Part shown: positions 44,201 to 51,935 of the stretch, piece after piece | Numbering within the stretch: the stretch's first letter is position 1 | How the letters are laid out: each line of letters begins with the position of its first letter | Assembly (NCBI GenBank): GCA_002435755.1 | Contig: DIYH01000030.1 | Coordinates: 286,650-350,649 of the forward strand | DNA from: Flammeovirgaceae bacterium UBA6059 | Lineage (GTDB): Bacteria > Bacteroidota > Bacteroidia > Cytophagales > Cyclobacteriaceae | Direction of reading: 5' to 3' | Length of the DNA stretch: 64,000 nucleotides | Translations under genes and position numbers: made by a program | The notes under the pieces: generated by a model | What the model saw: the letters and a program-made list of their open reading frames with translations, nothing else | Told to the model about the DNA's origin: nothing | Database searches by the model: none

Positions 44201-44414
44201 TTCTTACATGTTTATCAATGGTCAGTTGAATTCGAATATCCCGTTCGTCACCAAAGGAGCAGAGGAGCAGTTTGGTGAACTAGAAGGCCAATGGAAAGTG
44301 CTCGAGGCTCAGTATCAAGAGATGCTCAACAAGGATATTCCAGAATTCAACAAGTCGCTGAATGATGCAGGAGTGGGTGTTTTGAGCTCAGATTTTGAGG
44401 AGAGTATCCCATAA
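41235..44414 (+). CDS. giant secreted Asp-box (BNR/sortilin-like) repeat protein
   Basis: 1059 residues with a signal peptide ending L-L-A-Q near residue 18. Between 70 and 700 there are at least nine Asp-box motifs of the form S-x-D/N-G/A-G-K-x-W: STDAGKTWEH, STDGGKNWRK, SKDSGETWEK, SSNGGKNWSR, SIDGGKSWSR, TKDRGISWEE, TRDGGANWNN, TTDYGQTWTN and SFNGGQSWSS. That makes two ten-bladed-like propellers as in VPS10/sortilin-type and glycosidase-like proteins. Residues 760-900 form a beta-sandwich-like part and 900-1059 helices. Exported; role in glycan or peptide binding is only inferred. Followed closely by a dienelactone hydrolase gene. Confidence 0.82.
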   Translation: MRFLIILLIVSSTTLLAQRRKRAAPAAPQVDLNEHYAAVKWRNVGPFRGGRSVASSGVIGDPLTYYMTTTGGGLWKTYDAGNSWTNISDGFFKTGSVGAIAVSESDPNVIYVGMGEHAPRGVMTSFGDGIYKSTDAGKTWEHLGLELTRHIANIKIHPKNPDIVYVAAQGAVHGPTQERGIYKSTDGGKNWRKVLFIDENSGASSLSMDMTNPRILYAAFWDHIRLPWKVVSGGPGSGVYKSKDSGETWEKIQDGLPTELGKIGISVSRANPEKVYAIVESDSEQDKGGLFVSSNGGKNWSRISRDHRLTMRAWYYTEVFADPTDEHTVYVLSPHALKSIDGGKSWSRMTGTHGDFHDLWINPDNGQNMVISNDGGAGITFNQGDTWSRQDIMPTAQFYRVNLDNVFPYRIYGGQQDNSSVVIQHRDPNGYGIDKQHWTYSAGGESAFLAFDPDNPRYVLGGSYQGAIEALDTKLGDGNRIMSAPIQYLAMEARDMKYRFNWNAPIIWSKHEPNTYYHGAQVLLKTKDRGISWEEVSPDLTRNQDSKQGKGGGPYTNEGAGGENYGTLSYVVESPHEAGVIWTGSDDGLVHITRDGGANWNNVTPSGLQECLINAIEVSPHDPATAYIATTRYKFNDFTPAMYKTTDYGQTWTNISGNLPYGSYGRAVREDEERKDLLYTGTEMGVYVSFNGGQSWSSLQLNLPIVPITDLIQRHCDLIVATQGRSFWVLDDIGLIRQYAGANDGFKLYQPEDTYRVTGGSELDSSSPSVDGKGKFTGVNPASGVVMYYNLDTDSLDLELTISGSDGNVVRQLSSKKDPNYKSYRGGPSADPTLSNSKGINRIVWDMRYPTMAGVPTVYIEGSYRGHKAVPGEYTVTLKSGDRESSSSFTIMPNPLLEATTADYQKQHEVMSSIQRRVNDIHGKVNDMSKVRDQIDAIIDRLSDDETYYEIVDQGKALMKKLTEWDGELIQRKSEEYDDTINFPNKLTASYMFINGQLNSNIPFVTKGAEEQFGELEGQWKVLEAQYQEMLNKDIPEFNKSLNDAGVGVLSSDFEESIP

Positions 44415-44448
44415 TAGAAAACATTAGCCAACGAAACGTACGACTATC

Positions 44449-45336
44449 ATGAAGGAAATCAAAAAGGAAGACATCAGCCAGGAGGTATTTGACCTCTACG
44501 ACGATTATGCACATAATAAGCTTGAGCGCAGACAATTCATTGAGCGACTGTCCACCTATGCTGTTGGTGGGCTGACGGTCCCTTCATTACTCAGTTTCAT
44601 GATGCCCAACTATAAGGATAATATCACGGTACCTCAGGATGATGAGCGCATTGATTCTGGGTACGTCAACTATGACTCTCCTAAAGGTGGTGGTGGCATT
44701 AAGGGGCTTCTTTCTTCACCAAAAGGAACGGATCAAAAGCTTCCGGGAATAGTCGTCGTACACGAGAATCGAGGACTTAATCCTTACATTGAGGATGTAG
44801 GTCGCAGATGTGCCGTGGCTGGTTTTGTAAGTATTGCTCCAGATGCGCTAACACCACTTGGCGGCTATCCTGGCAATGATGATGACGGGCGTGCTATGCA
44901 GCGCGAGCGAGATCGCGATGAAATGCTGGAAGACTTCATAGCAGCTTACGAATATATACGCAACCATGAGAAATGTAATGGTAAAGTTGGTGTGGTGGGC
45001 TTCTGCTTTGGTGGTTGGATTTCTAACATGATGGCGGTTCGCCTACCAGAATTGGGTGCCGCAGTGCCATACTATGGTCGTCAGCCAGAATCAGTGGATG
45101 TTCCCAAGATCAATGCTCCTTTAATGATGCAATACGCTGGGCTGGACAAGCGAGTCAATGAAGGTTGGCCTGCCTATGAAGAGGCATTGAAAGCCAATGA
45201 TAAGGATTACGTCGCTCACTTCTATCCTGATGTCAATCATGGTTTCCATAACAACACCACACCGAGATACGATGAGAAGTCTGCAAAGCTCTCCTGGGAG
45301 AGGACCATTGCTTTCTTTAATGAGAAACTGGGCTGA
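44449..45336 (+). CDS. dienelactone-hydrolase-family alpha/beta hydrolase with Tat-like leader
   Basis: 295 residues. R27-R-Q-F-I followed by a hydrophobic stretch Y-A-V-G-G-L-T-V is a Tat-like export signal. Catalytic triad: C186 in G-F-C-F-G-G-W, D233 in G-L-D-K-R, H264 in D-V-N-H-G-F; E106 in V-H-E-N-R-G is the family Glu that holds the Cys in its resting state. Cys as nucleophile is the mark of dienelactone hydrolase. Its place behind the giant secreted repeat protein suggests an exported ester or lactone hydrolase. Substrate unknown. Confidence 0.86.
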   Translation: MKEIKKEDISQEVFDLYDDYAHNKLERRQFIERLSTYAVGGLTVPSLLSFMMPNYKDNITVPQDDERIDSGYVNYDSPKGGGGIKGLLSSPKGTDQKLPGIVVVHENRGLNPYIEDVGRRCAVAGFVSIAPDALTPLGGYPGNDDDGRAMQRERDRDEMLEDFIAAYEYIRNHEKCNGKVGVVGFCFGGWISNMMAVRLPELGAAVPYYGRQPESVDVPKINAPLMMQYAGLDKRVNEGWPAYEEALKANDKDYVAHFYPDVNHGFHNNTTPRYDEKSAKLSWERTIAFFNEKLG

Positions 45337-45338
45337 AA

Positions 45339-45860
45339 GTGAACAAATCAGAGCTTCAGTCCAAGCTGAAAGAACAGTACCAACAGTTCATGGATCTGAT
45401 CAATGGTCTAACTGAGGAGCAGTTGATGGCAGCTCCTGAAGGCAAGTGGAATCCGGGCCAACATCTCAGTCACCTGATTCGGAGTCTATCACCTCTTAAC
45501 AAAGTGATGAGCTCAAGAGAAGTGGTCTTGAGCTTCGGTAAAGCTGAAAACCCAAGTCGCAATTACGATGATGTAGTAGCATTCTACCTAGGTGCATTGT
45601 CAAAAGGTGGAAAGGCCAGTGGACAATTTCTACCTCATGAAATTTCAACCGATCAGCGAAAGGAGTTTACCGATAAGCTCGTTTCAAAAGCAGAACTTCT
45701 AGCCAATCAACTTAATGATTATTCCGAACAAGACCTGGATGAATTGGTGATCCCTCACCCGCTCCTTGGCAACCTTACTTTGAGGGAGATGATGTACTTT
45801 ACTATCTATCATGTTAGTCATCATGAAATGGGAATACGCAGGGTCTTAGATAGTTATTAG
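45339..45860 (+). CDS. DinB-like four-helix protein
   Basis: 173 residues from a GTG two bases behind the hydrolase stop, so co-transcribed. Metal-ligand pattern of the DinB family: N-P-G-Q-H-L-S-H-L-I in helix 2 and Y-H-V-S-H-H-E in the last helix. Often annotated as damage-inducible or thiol S-transferase. Convergent with the phosphatase gene 2 nt away. Confidence 0.8.
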   Translation: MNKSELQSKLKEQYQQFMDLINGLTEEQLMAAPEGKWNPGQHLSHLIRSLSPLNKVMSSREVVLSFGKAENPSRNYDDVVAFYLGALSKGGKASGQFLPHEISTDQRKEFTDKLVSKAELLANQLNDYSEQDLDELVIPHPLLGNLTLREMMYFTIYHVSHHEMGIRRVLDSY

Positions 45861-45862
45861 CG

Positions 45863-46333
45863 TCACTGTTGGAAATGGTCCTTGATGTGGTACTTCGCAA
45901 AGTTGCTTACAAACCTCTGCTGGTTTAAGGTCTGGATATACCTAGGTTGAATAGATCGCACATATTTAATTGCTTCTTCAGTTTCATAACCCTTTGTCAC
46001 CATATAGCATGCGGCTATCATACCGGTTCGCCCTACACCAGCCTTGCAGTGAATTAGAGGAACATGACCAAGGGAAATGATCCGCTCAATTTTGGTCATT
46101 GCGTTGCTCGCGTCCCTTGGCATAGGTATGTCCATATCTCTGATTGGAAAATGCAGATAGCCCATATCAGCCACTCTAGCTGTTCTACTCAATTCGTTCG
46201 TTTCAGTTAGGCTGATGATGTAGTCTATTCGTCTTGCTCTCAGGAATTCAAGGTCCTGGTCTATACTGGCGTACAACCCAGGTTGTGATGCTCCTGCCAG
46301 TTCATTTTCTATTATCCATTTAAATCCTATCAT
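45863..46333 (-). CDS. dual-specificity/tyrosine phosphatase
   Basis: 156 residues. The P-loop H95-C96-K-A-G-V-G-R102-T-G is the C-x5-R signature; D66 or D68 in I-R-D-M-D-I-P would be the general acid. The N-terminal strand order (Y-I-I-S-L-T-E, L-H-F-P-I-R-D) fits the DSP-type fold. Last gene of the four-gene minus-strand cassette, 11 nt past the ATPase. It would remove phosphate from Tyr or Ser/Thr or a nucleotide; which target is unknown. Confidence 0.85.
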   Translation of the reverse strand: MIGFKWIIENELAGASQPGLYASIDQDLEFLRARRIDYIISLTETNELSRTARVADMGYLHFPIRDMDIPMPRDASNAMTKIERIISLGHVPLIHCKAGVGRTGMIAACYMVTKGYETEEAIKYVRSIQPRYIQTLNQQRFVSNFAKYHIKDHFQQ

Positions 46334-46344
46334 AGTATTCTTCG

Positions 46345-46860
46345 CTAACAGCCCATGGTCGATACATACTGTACGTAAGGGTCATCACTATTAAAAAACT
46401 CACTCCTATCGTAGACACCCCTACTCTCTCCAGACTTAAGAATAAGCACCTTATCACTACACTCTTCTACATAATGTAGGTGATGAGTAACAAATACGAT
46501 TGTGCTGTCTGCAGCCTTCATGTAGTCACAATAAATCTTAAACCTTTCCAGAGAAACACCATTTTCCGGTTCATCGATCAGACATAGGTCCGCAGACTCA
46601 CTAAGCAGACTGATGACACTTTTTGTCCAATTCTTATTGAAATCGAAGTAGGCAATACTACCAAAAGAATTGAAGTTGTCAGTAAACGTATAATACAACT
46701 CCCTGGGCAATTTGCCAGATAGGAAATGTAATAGCAAAGACTTCCCACTACCACCATGTCCATAAATGGCGATACGTTCTCCTGAAGTAATCTCTAGGGA
46801 ATCAACGGAAAGCAGCGATCTGCTCTCCGCTGATATTTGGAGGTCCCTTATGTTTATCAT
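46345..46860 (-). CDS. miniature ABC-type ATPase without signature region
   Basis: 171 residues. Walker A G34-H-G-G-S-G-K-S41, Walker B L92-C-L-I-D-E97-P and switch His V-T-H126-H are all there and in the right order, but only 51 residues separate Walker A from Walker B, about half the usual distance. The Q-loop is obscure (Y-F-D-F) and no L-S-G-G-Q motif is seen. The helical subdomain thus seems deleted. That rules out a usual transporter ATPase and suggests a small regulatory NTPase. No permease gene is near. Sits between the roadblock-like and phosphatase genes. Confidence 0.72.
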   Translation of the reverse strand: MINIRDLQISAESRSLLSVDSLEITSGERIAIYGHGGSGKSLLLHFLSGKLPRELYYTFTDNFNSFGSIAYFDFNKNWTKSVISLLSESADLCLIDEPENGVSLERFKIYCDYMKAADSTIVFVTHHLHYVEECSDKVLILKSGESRGVYDRSEFFNSDDPYVQYVSTMGC

Positions 46861-46866
46861 GAGTTG

Positions 46867-47262
46867 TTATATCTCAAGATCCTTTGCAATCTCCCGTGCC
46901 TTTACCATTACCAATCCGACATTCGCGTCTGCTGAGCAGACTACTGCATACACAAGTGTCTGATTATGGGGGAGCCTCGTAAAGTAGTGTAGCAGGTTGG
47001 TCGAATACACAACGATTTCTTTAAAGTAGTGCTCTGTACTTTTACTACCCCTGGACTTCTTGAAAATATCCTCAATAGTTACTACACTTTCACCTTCAAA
47101 CATATCTTTAGTAGCAGCTGCAAGAAAGTCAAATACCTCTTGAGGGTGGCTTTCAGTAGTTTTCATATCGAGCATCATTCCACTACCCATGTCTACTACT
47201 CCGGCGGCTACAGCCTTGGGTACGTTCTTAATAGAGGCTTCAATCGCCTTGTCTAGTTTCAT
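46867..47262 (-). CDS. roadblock/LC7-like protein
   Basis: 131 residues from the ATG at 47262; a TTG at 47292 overlapping the previous stop is possible. The sequence follows the roadblock/LC7 order: first helix A-I-E-A-S-I-K-N-V-P-K, strand A-V-A-A-G-V-V-D-M-G-S-G-M-M-L, a long helix, then strand-strand E-I-V-V-Y and T-L-V-Y-A-V-V-C-S-A-D-A-N-V-G-L with a final helix. Such proteins regulate small GTPases (MglB) or other NTPases. No MglA-type GTPase is here; the ABC-like NTPase next door could be its client, which is inference. Confidence 0.6.
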   Translation of the reverse strand: MKLDKAIEASIKNVPKAVAAGVVDMGSGMMLDMKTTESHPQEVFDFLAAATKDMFEGESVVTIEDIFKKSRGSKSTEHYFKEIVVYSTNLLHYFTRLPHNQTLVYAVVCSADANVGLVMVKAREIAKDLEI

Positions 47263-47288
47263 AGCTTTATTGTTTAGGTTTTTAAAAT

Positions 47289-48092
47289 TCAAAGTCTAAT
47301 ACCCAAAAGCAGAATATCATCTGTCTGCTCCTCGAGAGTTCCTTGCCAATCTTGAAACCTCTCCTTTATCTTATCGGATTGATCACGACCGCTTAGTTCC
47401 CAAAAATCCGAAAAGCAAGATTCAAGGCGCTTATTGGAAAATCTCCTGCCGGTTTCACTCCCAAATTGGTCCTTCATACCATCAGTTGATACATAGATCA
47501 TGGTATCATCTGTGTACGTAATGCATTGATCCTCAATATTAACGCTTGACTTTTCATACCCTACGTGCCTTGTCTTTATTGTTTTTGACACGTCGGATCC
47601 ATAAGTAAAAACATACTGACCAGTTGAGGCAAACTTGATTTGTTTTTTGCTTTCGTTAATGAAAAGCAGTGTTGCTTCCATTCCGTCACTTAAGTAGTCA
47701 TCACCGTTATCAAGCATTGATGCTAGTCGATCCAGCGCTTTGGTTATGATAAGCGCCGGACTAAGTGTTTTATACTTGTTCAAAAGCTCCTTAAGGATTG
47801 AGACACACAGAGCAGAGAGCATGGCACCAGAGGGTCCATGTCCTGTACAATCACCTACTAGTATCATCTTCTGCCCGGCAATACTATCAACCAGATAAAA
47901 ATCGCCTCCTACGGCATCCTTCGGTTGATCTATTATAAACCCATCTTTAAAATGGTCTTCGACAGTCTTATTCCTAAAAAGTGCATCTTGTAGTTTCTGG
48001 GCATAAAGTATATTTTGATCAAGTCGTTCTATCCTGTCATGTTTAGAAGTCAGATGATCATCAATGGTCACTTGAGCAGAAAGTGCTGACAT
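47289..48092 (-). CDS. SpoIIE-type PP2C serine/threonine phosphatase
   Basis: 267 residues. Metal-site motifs: V-G-G-D64-F-Y, G-D81-C-T-G-H-G and S-T-D-G-M-K (near residue 207), with a C-terminal T-D-D-I-L-L-L-G. The N-terminal helix L-D-Q-N-I-L-Y-A-Q-K-L-Q-D-A-L is the linker/switch helix of SpoIIE/RsbU-type enzymes. No sensor domain is present, only about 25 residues precede the linker. First gene of the four-gene cassette; overlaps or touches the roadblock-like gene. Could dephosphorylate a regulator under control of the other three. Confidence 0.87.
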   Translation of the reverse strand: MSALSAQVTIDDHLTSKHDRIERLDQNILYAQKLQDALFRNKTVEDHFKDGFIIDQPKDAVGGDFYLVDSIAGQKMILVGDCTGHGPSGAMLSALCVSILKELLNKYKTLSPALIITKALDRLASMLDNGDDYLSDGMEATLLFINESKKQIKFASTGQYVFTYGSDVSKTIKTRHVGYEKSSVNIEDQCITYTDDTMIYVSTDGMKDQFGSETGRRFSNKRLESCFSDFWELSGRDQSDKIKERFQDWQGTLEEQTDDILLLGIRL

Positions 48093-48582
48093 AAAAAATA
48101 AGGGTGGTTTATTGAAAAATTATTTGGTCGCCGTATTGCAAGACTCACTTAAGTCTTTTGCTTAAGAGCCTTACCCACTCAGTGTTATATACATAGCTTT
48201 GATTCCTTTGATTTCTTCTTTAGAAACATCACTCTAATACCTCGGATAAGTCGTACACGTGAGTTTCAGATTAGAAGTTATATAGCTGTTAATTTCTATC
48301 CAAACCACAAGACAGCATCATAGGATGACATGACTAGATGGATTGTCTAGCCATAATTCTTATTTATTCAACAACCAGAGTGAAAATAGTCCTAAAACGG
48401 AAGGTTTTGAAGATGAACCCTCGGATCCACTCCACCGATTCCAAAAAAAACCTCTGTGTTAATTTAAGTGCATTACCTAGAAAATTAAGTAACACTCTTA
48501 GTGTTTTTGCTAGGTTTATACTTAGTAAAAAGGCGTGTCAGACCAGGATTTAATACAAGCAGCACTCGGCGACTTCTGGTAC
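48093..48582. other. intergenic region upstream of the signalling cassette
   Basis: About 490 nt without a supported gene; a 71-codon frame at 48338-48553 has no family likeness and unusual composition. The cassette promoter must lie in the left part, where a GACTCACTTAAGTC and CTTAAG pair is the only notable element. Confidence 0.4.
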
Positions 48583-49716
48583 TTACTCATACCTCTCCCA
48601 CCACTTGGCGGTAGGGATGTCGAGATCGATGTAGAACACCTGCCCCACCTCAGGTTGGGCTATAATGACTTGCTCTCCCTGGAGCGCCGCATGGAGTCGC
48701 TCAACTGGTTCTTTCCATGGGTGAAGTGCCAGGTTAAACTTGCCCCAGTGGATCGGCATCAATACTCTTCCTCGAAGGTCCAAACAAGCCTGTGCAGATT
48801 CTTCAGGCATCAAGTGAATATTCGGCCATAGCTTATTGTAAGCACCGCATTCCATCATCACAAAATCAAATGGTCCGTACTTATCTCCGATCTCTTTAAA
48901 TCCAGGAAAGTAGCCAGTATCTCCACTGAAGTAAACTCGATATTGTTGACCTATGATAGTCCAAGAGGCCCATTGCGTCTTGTTGCCATCATTCAATCCC
49001 CTTCCAGAAAAATGGCGTGAAGGCGTAGCAATCAAAGTAATATTGTTTTCAAAAACAGTTTCTTCCCACCAGTCCAGTTCAGTGATCTTTTCTTCCGGCA
49101 CTCCCCATCGCCTTAAGTGTGATCCCACACCTAGCGGAGTATAGAAATGCTTTACACGATCAATCAAATGAGTAATCCCATAATAGTCGAGATGATCATA
49201 ATGATCATGGCTTATGATAACTGCATCTATCTCTGGTAGCTGCTCAATCATTGGTCTTGGATCATAGTTGAATCGCTCCGGTCCAGCAAATCCAAACATA
49301 GAAGCACGCTGACCGAATACTGGGTCAGTGAGTATGGTCTTCCCCTCTATCCTGATCACTGTGGTAGAGTGTCCAAACCAGCTGATCGCTGCTTTATCCG
49401 CACCAATAGAGGTGATTTTAGCCTTGTCGAATGGTATCGTTTTTATCGCCTCTTTCGGTTCTCTTATCTCAGCGTTGAAAAAGAACTCATCTCCTACCTC
49501 CCACATAATTTTCAATGGATCAGCCATTGCTGTAGGAATGTTATTGATGAAGCCAGCCTCACCATAGTTGGGTGATTGACTGATCCGTTCAAGGTGATCC
49601 CCAGCAGGAGACTGACCAATCTGTGGTGCGAATGTGATATATATGAGAACTCCCCCTACCGTGAAAACGATAAAACAGACCAGTACAAAGGCAAATTTTA
49701 AAAGTACTTTAAACAT
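48583..49716 (-). CDS. metallo-beta-lactamase-fold hydrolase (NAPE-PLD/UlaG-like)
   Basis: 377 residues. A membrane anchor or uncleaved signal spans residues 5-28. The metal-site motif is H170-D-H172-Y-D174-H175, and further ligands F-S-G-D-T-G-Y and M-P-I-H-W-G-K complete the dinuclear site. The opening I-S-W-F-G-H-S-T and the phrase G-Q-R-A-S are typical of the NAPE-PLD-like MBL branch. Likely a membrane-bound phospholipase or other phosphodiesterase facing the periplasm. Stands alone. Confidence 0.87.
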   Translation of the reverse strand: MFKVLLKFAFVLVCFIVFTVGGVLIYITFAPQIGQSPAGDHLERISQSPNYGEAGFINNIPTAMADPLKIMWEVGDEFFFNAEIREPKEAIKTIPFDKAKITSIGADKAAISWFGHSTTVIRIEGKTILTDPVFGQRASMFGFAGPERFNYDPRPMIEQLPEIDAVIISHDHYDHLDYYGITHLIDRVKHFYTPLGVGSHLRRWGVPEEKITELDWWEETVFENNITLIATPSRHFSGRGLNDGNKTQWASWTIIGQQYRVYFSGDTGYFPGFKEIGDKYGPFDFVMMECGAYNKLWPNIHLMPEESAQACLDLRGRVLMPIHWGKFNLALHPWKEPVERLHAALQGEQVIIAQPEVGQVFYIDLDIPTAKWWERYE

Positions 49717-49843
49717 AGGCTCAAGTCGAGTAAGCTACCGCAATATTGCATTCCGATAGGAAAGAAATGAAACGGCTATCAAATATCACTTTGATCAGAA
49801 CTGTTTTTACTGCTATTTACAATAAGACCTAACAATCACAATC

Positions 49844-50800
49844 ATGAACCGAATAACGAACCTGACCCTTTTGTTTTGCCTCGCACTTGTTTGTACCTAC
49901 TGCAGTTCACCTACCGGAAATAAAAAAACTAGTGATATAGAAACTGAAGAGCCAGAAGCTCCTGCACATCAGGCAGTCTCCTTTCTTGGTGATAAACTTT
50001 ATCAAATTGCTCCTTCAGACCGAGCACAGGCCAATCTAGATTCAGTCAAAGCCATGTATGAAGCTGATCCTACGCTTGACAACCTCATCTGGTTTGGACG
50101 ATTTACCGCCTATGCCGGAGACTATCAGGGCTCCATAGACATCTATACTGAAGGACTTGATAAGTATCCTAATGACCCCTGGCTTCTTCGACACAGGGGC
50201 CACCGCTATATTTCGATAAGGGAGTTGGATAAGGCAATTGCAGACCTGGAATTGGGTGCGTCCCTTATCGCAGGAAAAGAGGATATCGTCGAGCCTGATG
50301 GTGCTCCAAATGCAGCAGGTATCCCTATTGGTAGCCTCCAGTCCAACATGGGCTATCACCTTGGGCTAGCATACTACCTCAAAGGTGATTATGAAAACTC
50401 AGCCAGGGTGTATGGTAATGAAGCGGAGACAGCTGATAATGTGGATAAGCTGGTCTCTTCAACCCACTGGTACTACATGAGTCTGCGTAATCTTGGTCGG
50501 GATGAAGAAGCTGCTGCTGCAGTTGCAGACATCACCGCTAATATGGAAATCATCGAGAACTTCGACTATCATAAGTTGTGCTTGCTCTATAACGGCACTA
50601 CACCCGTAGAGTCAATGACTATCGACAAAGATCGTGGTTCTGCCGGTGACGCACTCGCTTACGGTATAGGAAATTATCATCTGTACTCTGGTGACACTGC
50701 TAAAGCAAAGGAGATTTTTCAAGGATTAATTGAAGGACCAGTTTGGGCTTCTTTTGGCCACATTGCAGCAGAAGCACATTACGCACAAGTATTTAAGTAA
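49844..50800 (+). CDS. TPR-repeat lipoprotein
   Basis: 318 residues. Signal peptide with the Cys of a lipobox near residue 20 (L-V-C-T-Y-C). Helix pairs of TPR type: D-N-L-I-W-F-G-R-F-T-A-Y-A-G-D-Y-Q-G-S-I-D, D-P-W-L-L-R-H-R-G-H-R-Y-I-S-I-R-E-L-D-K-A-I-A-D and M-G-Y-H-L-G-L-A-Y-Y-L-K-G-D-Y-E-N-S-A-R. A periplasmic or surface scaffold or binding protein. Followed by a perfect-stem terminator. Confidence 0.82.
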   Translation: MNRITNLTLLFCLALVCTYCSSPTGNKKTSDIETEEPEAPAHQAVSFLGDKLYQIAPSDRAQANLDSVKAMYEADPTLDNLIWFGRFTAYAGDYQGSIDIYTEGLDKYPNDPWLLRHRGHRYISIRELDKAIADLELGASLIAGKEDIVEPDGAPNAAGIPIGSLQSNMGYHLGLAYYLKGDYENSARVYGNEAETADNVDKLVSSTHWYYMSLRNLGRDEEAAAAVADITANMEIIENFDYHKLCLLYNGTTPVESMTIDKDRGSAGDALAYGIGNYHLYSGDTAKAKEIFQGLIEGPVWASFGHIAAEAHYAQVFK

Positions 50801-50810
50801 AGCATATGAA

Positions 50811-50842
50811 AGAAGGATGATCTTTATCCAGATCATCCTTCT
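50811..50842 (+). terminator. intrinsic terminator, perfect 13-bp stem
   Basis: AGAAGGATGATCT (50811-50823) and AGATCATCCTTCT (50830-50842) pair fully around TTATCC, 11 nt past the TPR gene stop, and are followed by CTATCTCC. Separates that gene from the rhodopsin operon. Confidence 0.85.
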
Positions 50843-51083
50843 CTATCTCCCTCATCTTCAGCCAGGGTCTCATCTACCGAGACATAATTTGTTTAGAAAA
50901 TGATCAAATCTCTTTCTTAAAACGAATTAGAAACCTCTGTTTAGCTCGGACCGAATCATTCGTTTCAATAGCCGGTCAATAACGTATTTTCATTGGACAA
51001 ATAAGTATTTCAAAGGAGAATATTCTTTTATACGAACTTTGAGATATTCAAATATTCGGTAGTATTCTGAGGGGTTTAAATAC

Positions 51084-51121
51084 ATTTTGTTTAATCAAAT
51101 GGCTCATAAATTAAACAAAAT
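51084..51121. promoter_or_regulatory. perfect inverted repeat upstream of the rhodopsin operon
   Basis: ATTTTGTTTAAT (51084-51095) and ATTAAACAAAAT (51110-51121) are a 12-bp perfect inverted repeat with a 14-nt spacer, 47 nt before the rhodopsin ATG. The size suits a dimeric regulator. Nothing else in the leader looks like a promoter of the classical type. Candidate for light- or nutrient-dependent control. Confidence 0.6.
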
Positions 51122-51168
51122 AAAAAGACAGGCTGTTGCCAAGTTGTTCAATCAAAATTATAAGTATC

Positions 51169-51912
51169 ATGAATACTCTAAATTCGATCTTGGCAGCAAA
51201 CCTGTCACCTACTGATTACGTAGGATTTACCTTTTTTGTTGGCGCTATGGCTATGGCAGCAGCAGCAGTATTCTTTTTCATTGAAAGAGGCAATGTAGAA
51301 GGAAAATGGAAAACCTCTATGCTTGTATCCGGTATAATTACATTCATTGCTGCGGTACATTATTACTACATGCGTGAATTCTGGATTGAGAACCAGTATT
51401 CGCCTACAGCACTACGTTACATCGACTGGACATTGACTGTGCCTTTGATGTGTGTTGAGTTTTATCTTATCCTTAAAGCATTCGGAGCTAAAACTGCTTT
51501 GATGTGGAAAATGATTTTCTATTCTGTATGGATGCTTGTAGCTGGTTACCTAGGTGAGACTGTTTTCAGAAGCAGCAGTGCTGTTTGGGGTGCTATCTCT
51601 ACTATCGGTTACTTAGGCATTGTCTATGAAATCTGGATGGGTAGCGCTAAGAAATTGGCCGATGGGTCTAATGATCCAATTCTCCAAAATGCATTCAGAT
51701 CACTAGGTTGGTTTGTCCTCGTAGGATGGGCTATCTATCCTATCGGTTATATGGCTATCGAGACTGACGGACTTCTAAGAGGTGTCCTTCCACTGGCATC
51801 TATGGATCTAATCTACAACATTGGTGATGCTGTTAATAAAATTGGATTTGGTTTAGTTATATACGGTTTGGCGATTGCTTCTAAGAGCCGCTCTGCTGCT
51901 GCAGGAGTCTAA
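51169..51912 (+). CDS. proteorhodopsin, light-driven outward proton pump
   Basis: 247 residues, seven helices, from the ATG at 51169. Helix C reads R83-Y-I-D86-W-T-L-T90-V-P-L-M94-C-V-E97: D86, T90, E97 are the DTE motif of proton-pumping proteorhodopsins (D97, T101, E108 in the founding protein). M94 is at the tuning site 105 where Leu/Met give green and Gln gives blue absorption. K224 in D-A-V-N-K binds retinal as Schiff base and H64 matches the His that interacts with the primary acceptor. Inner membrane. The following genes make its chromophore. Confidence 0.97.
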   Translation: MNTLNSILAANLSPTDYVGFTFFVGAMAMAAAAVFFFIERGNVEGKWKTSMLVSGIITFIAAVHYYYMREFWIENQYSPTALRYIDWTLTVPLMCVEFYLILKAFGAKTALMWKMIFYSVWMLVAGYLGETVFRSSSAVWGAISTIGYLGIVYEIWMGSAKKLADGSNDPILQNAFRSLGWFVLVGWAIYPIGYMAIETDGLLRGVLPLASMDLIYNIGDAVNKIGFGLVIYGLAIASKSRSAAAGV

Positions 51913-51935
51913 GCAAAACCTATTCTAGACAGATT

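Noticed and set aside
48338..48553. 71-codon plus-strand frame in the gap before the MBL gene
   Set aside because: No motif, Lys/Arg-rich low-information sequence, no ribosome binding site; treated as non-coding.
51169..51912. Rhodopsin as a sodium (NDQ) or chloride pump
   Set aside because: Helix C has Asp86, Thr90, Glu97, the proton-pump DTE set.
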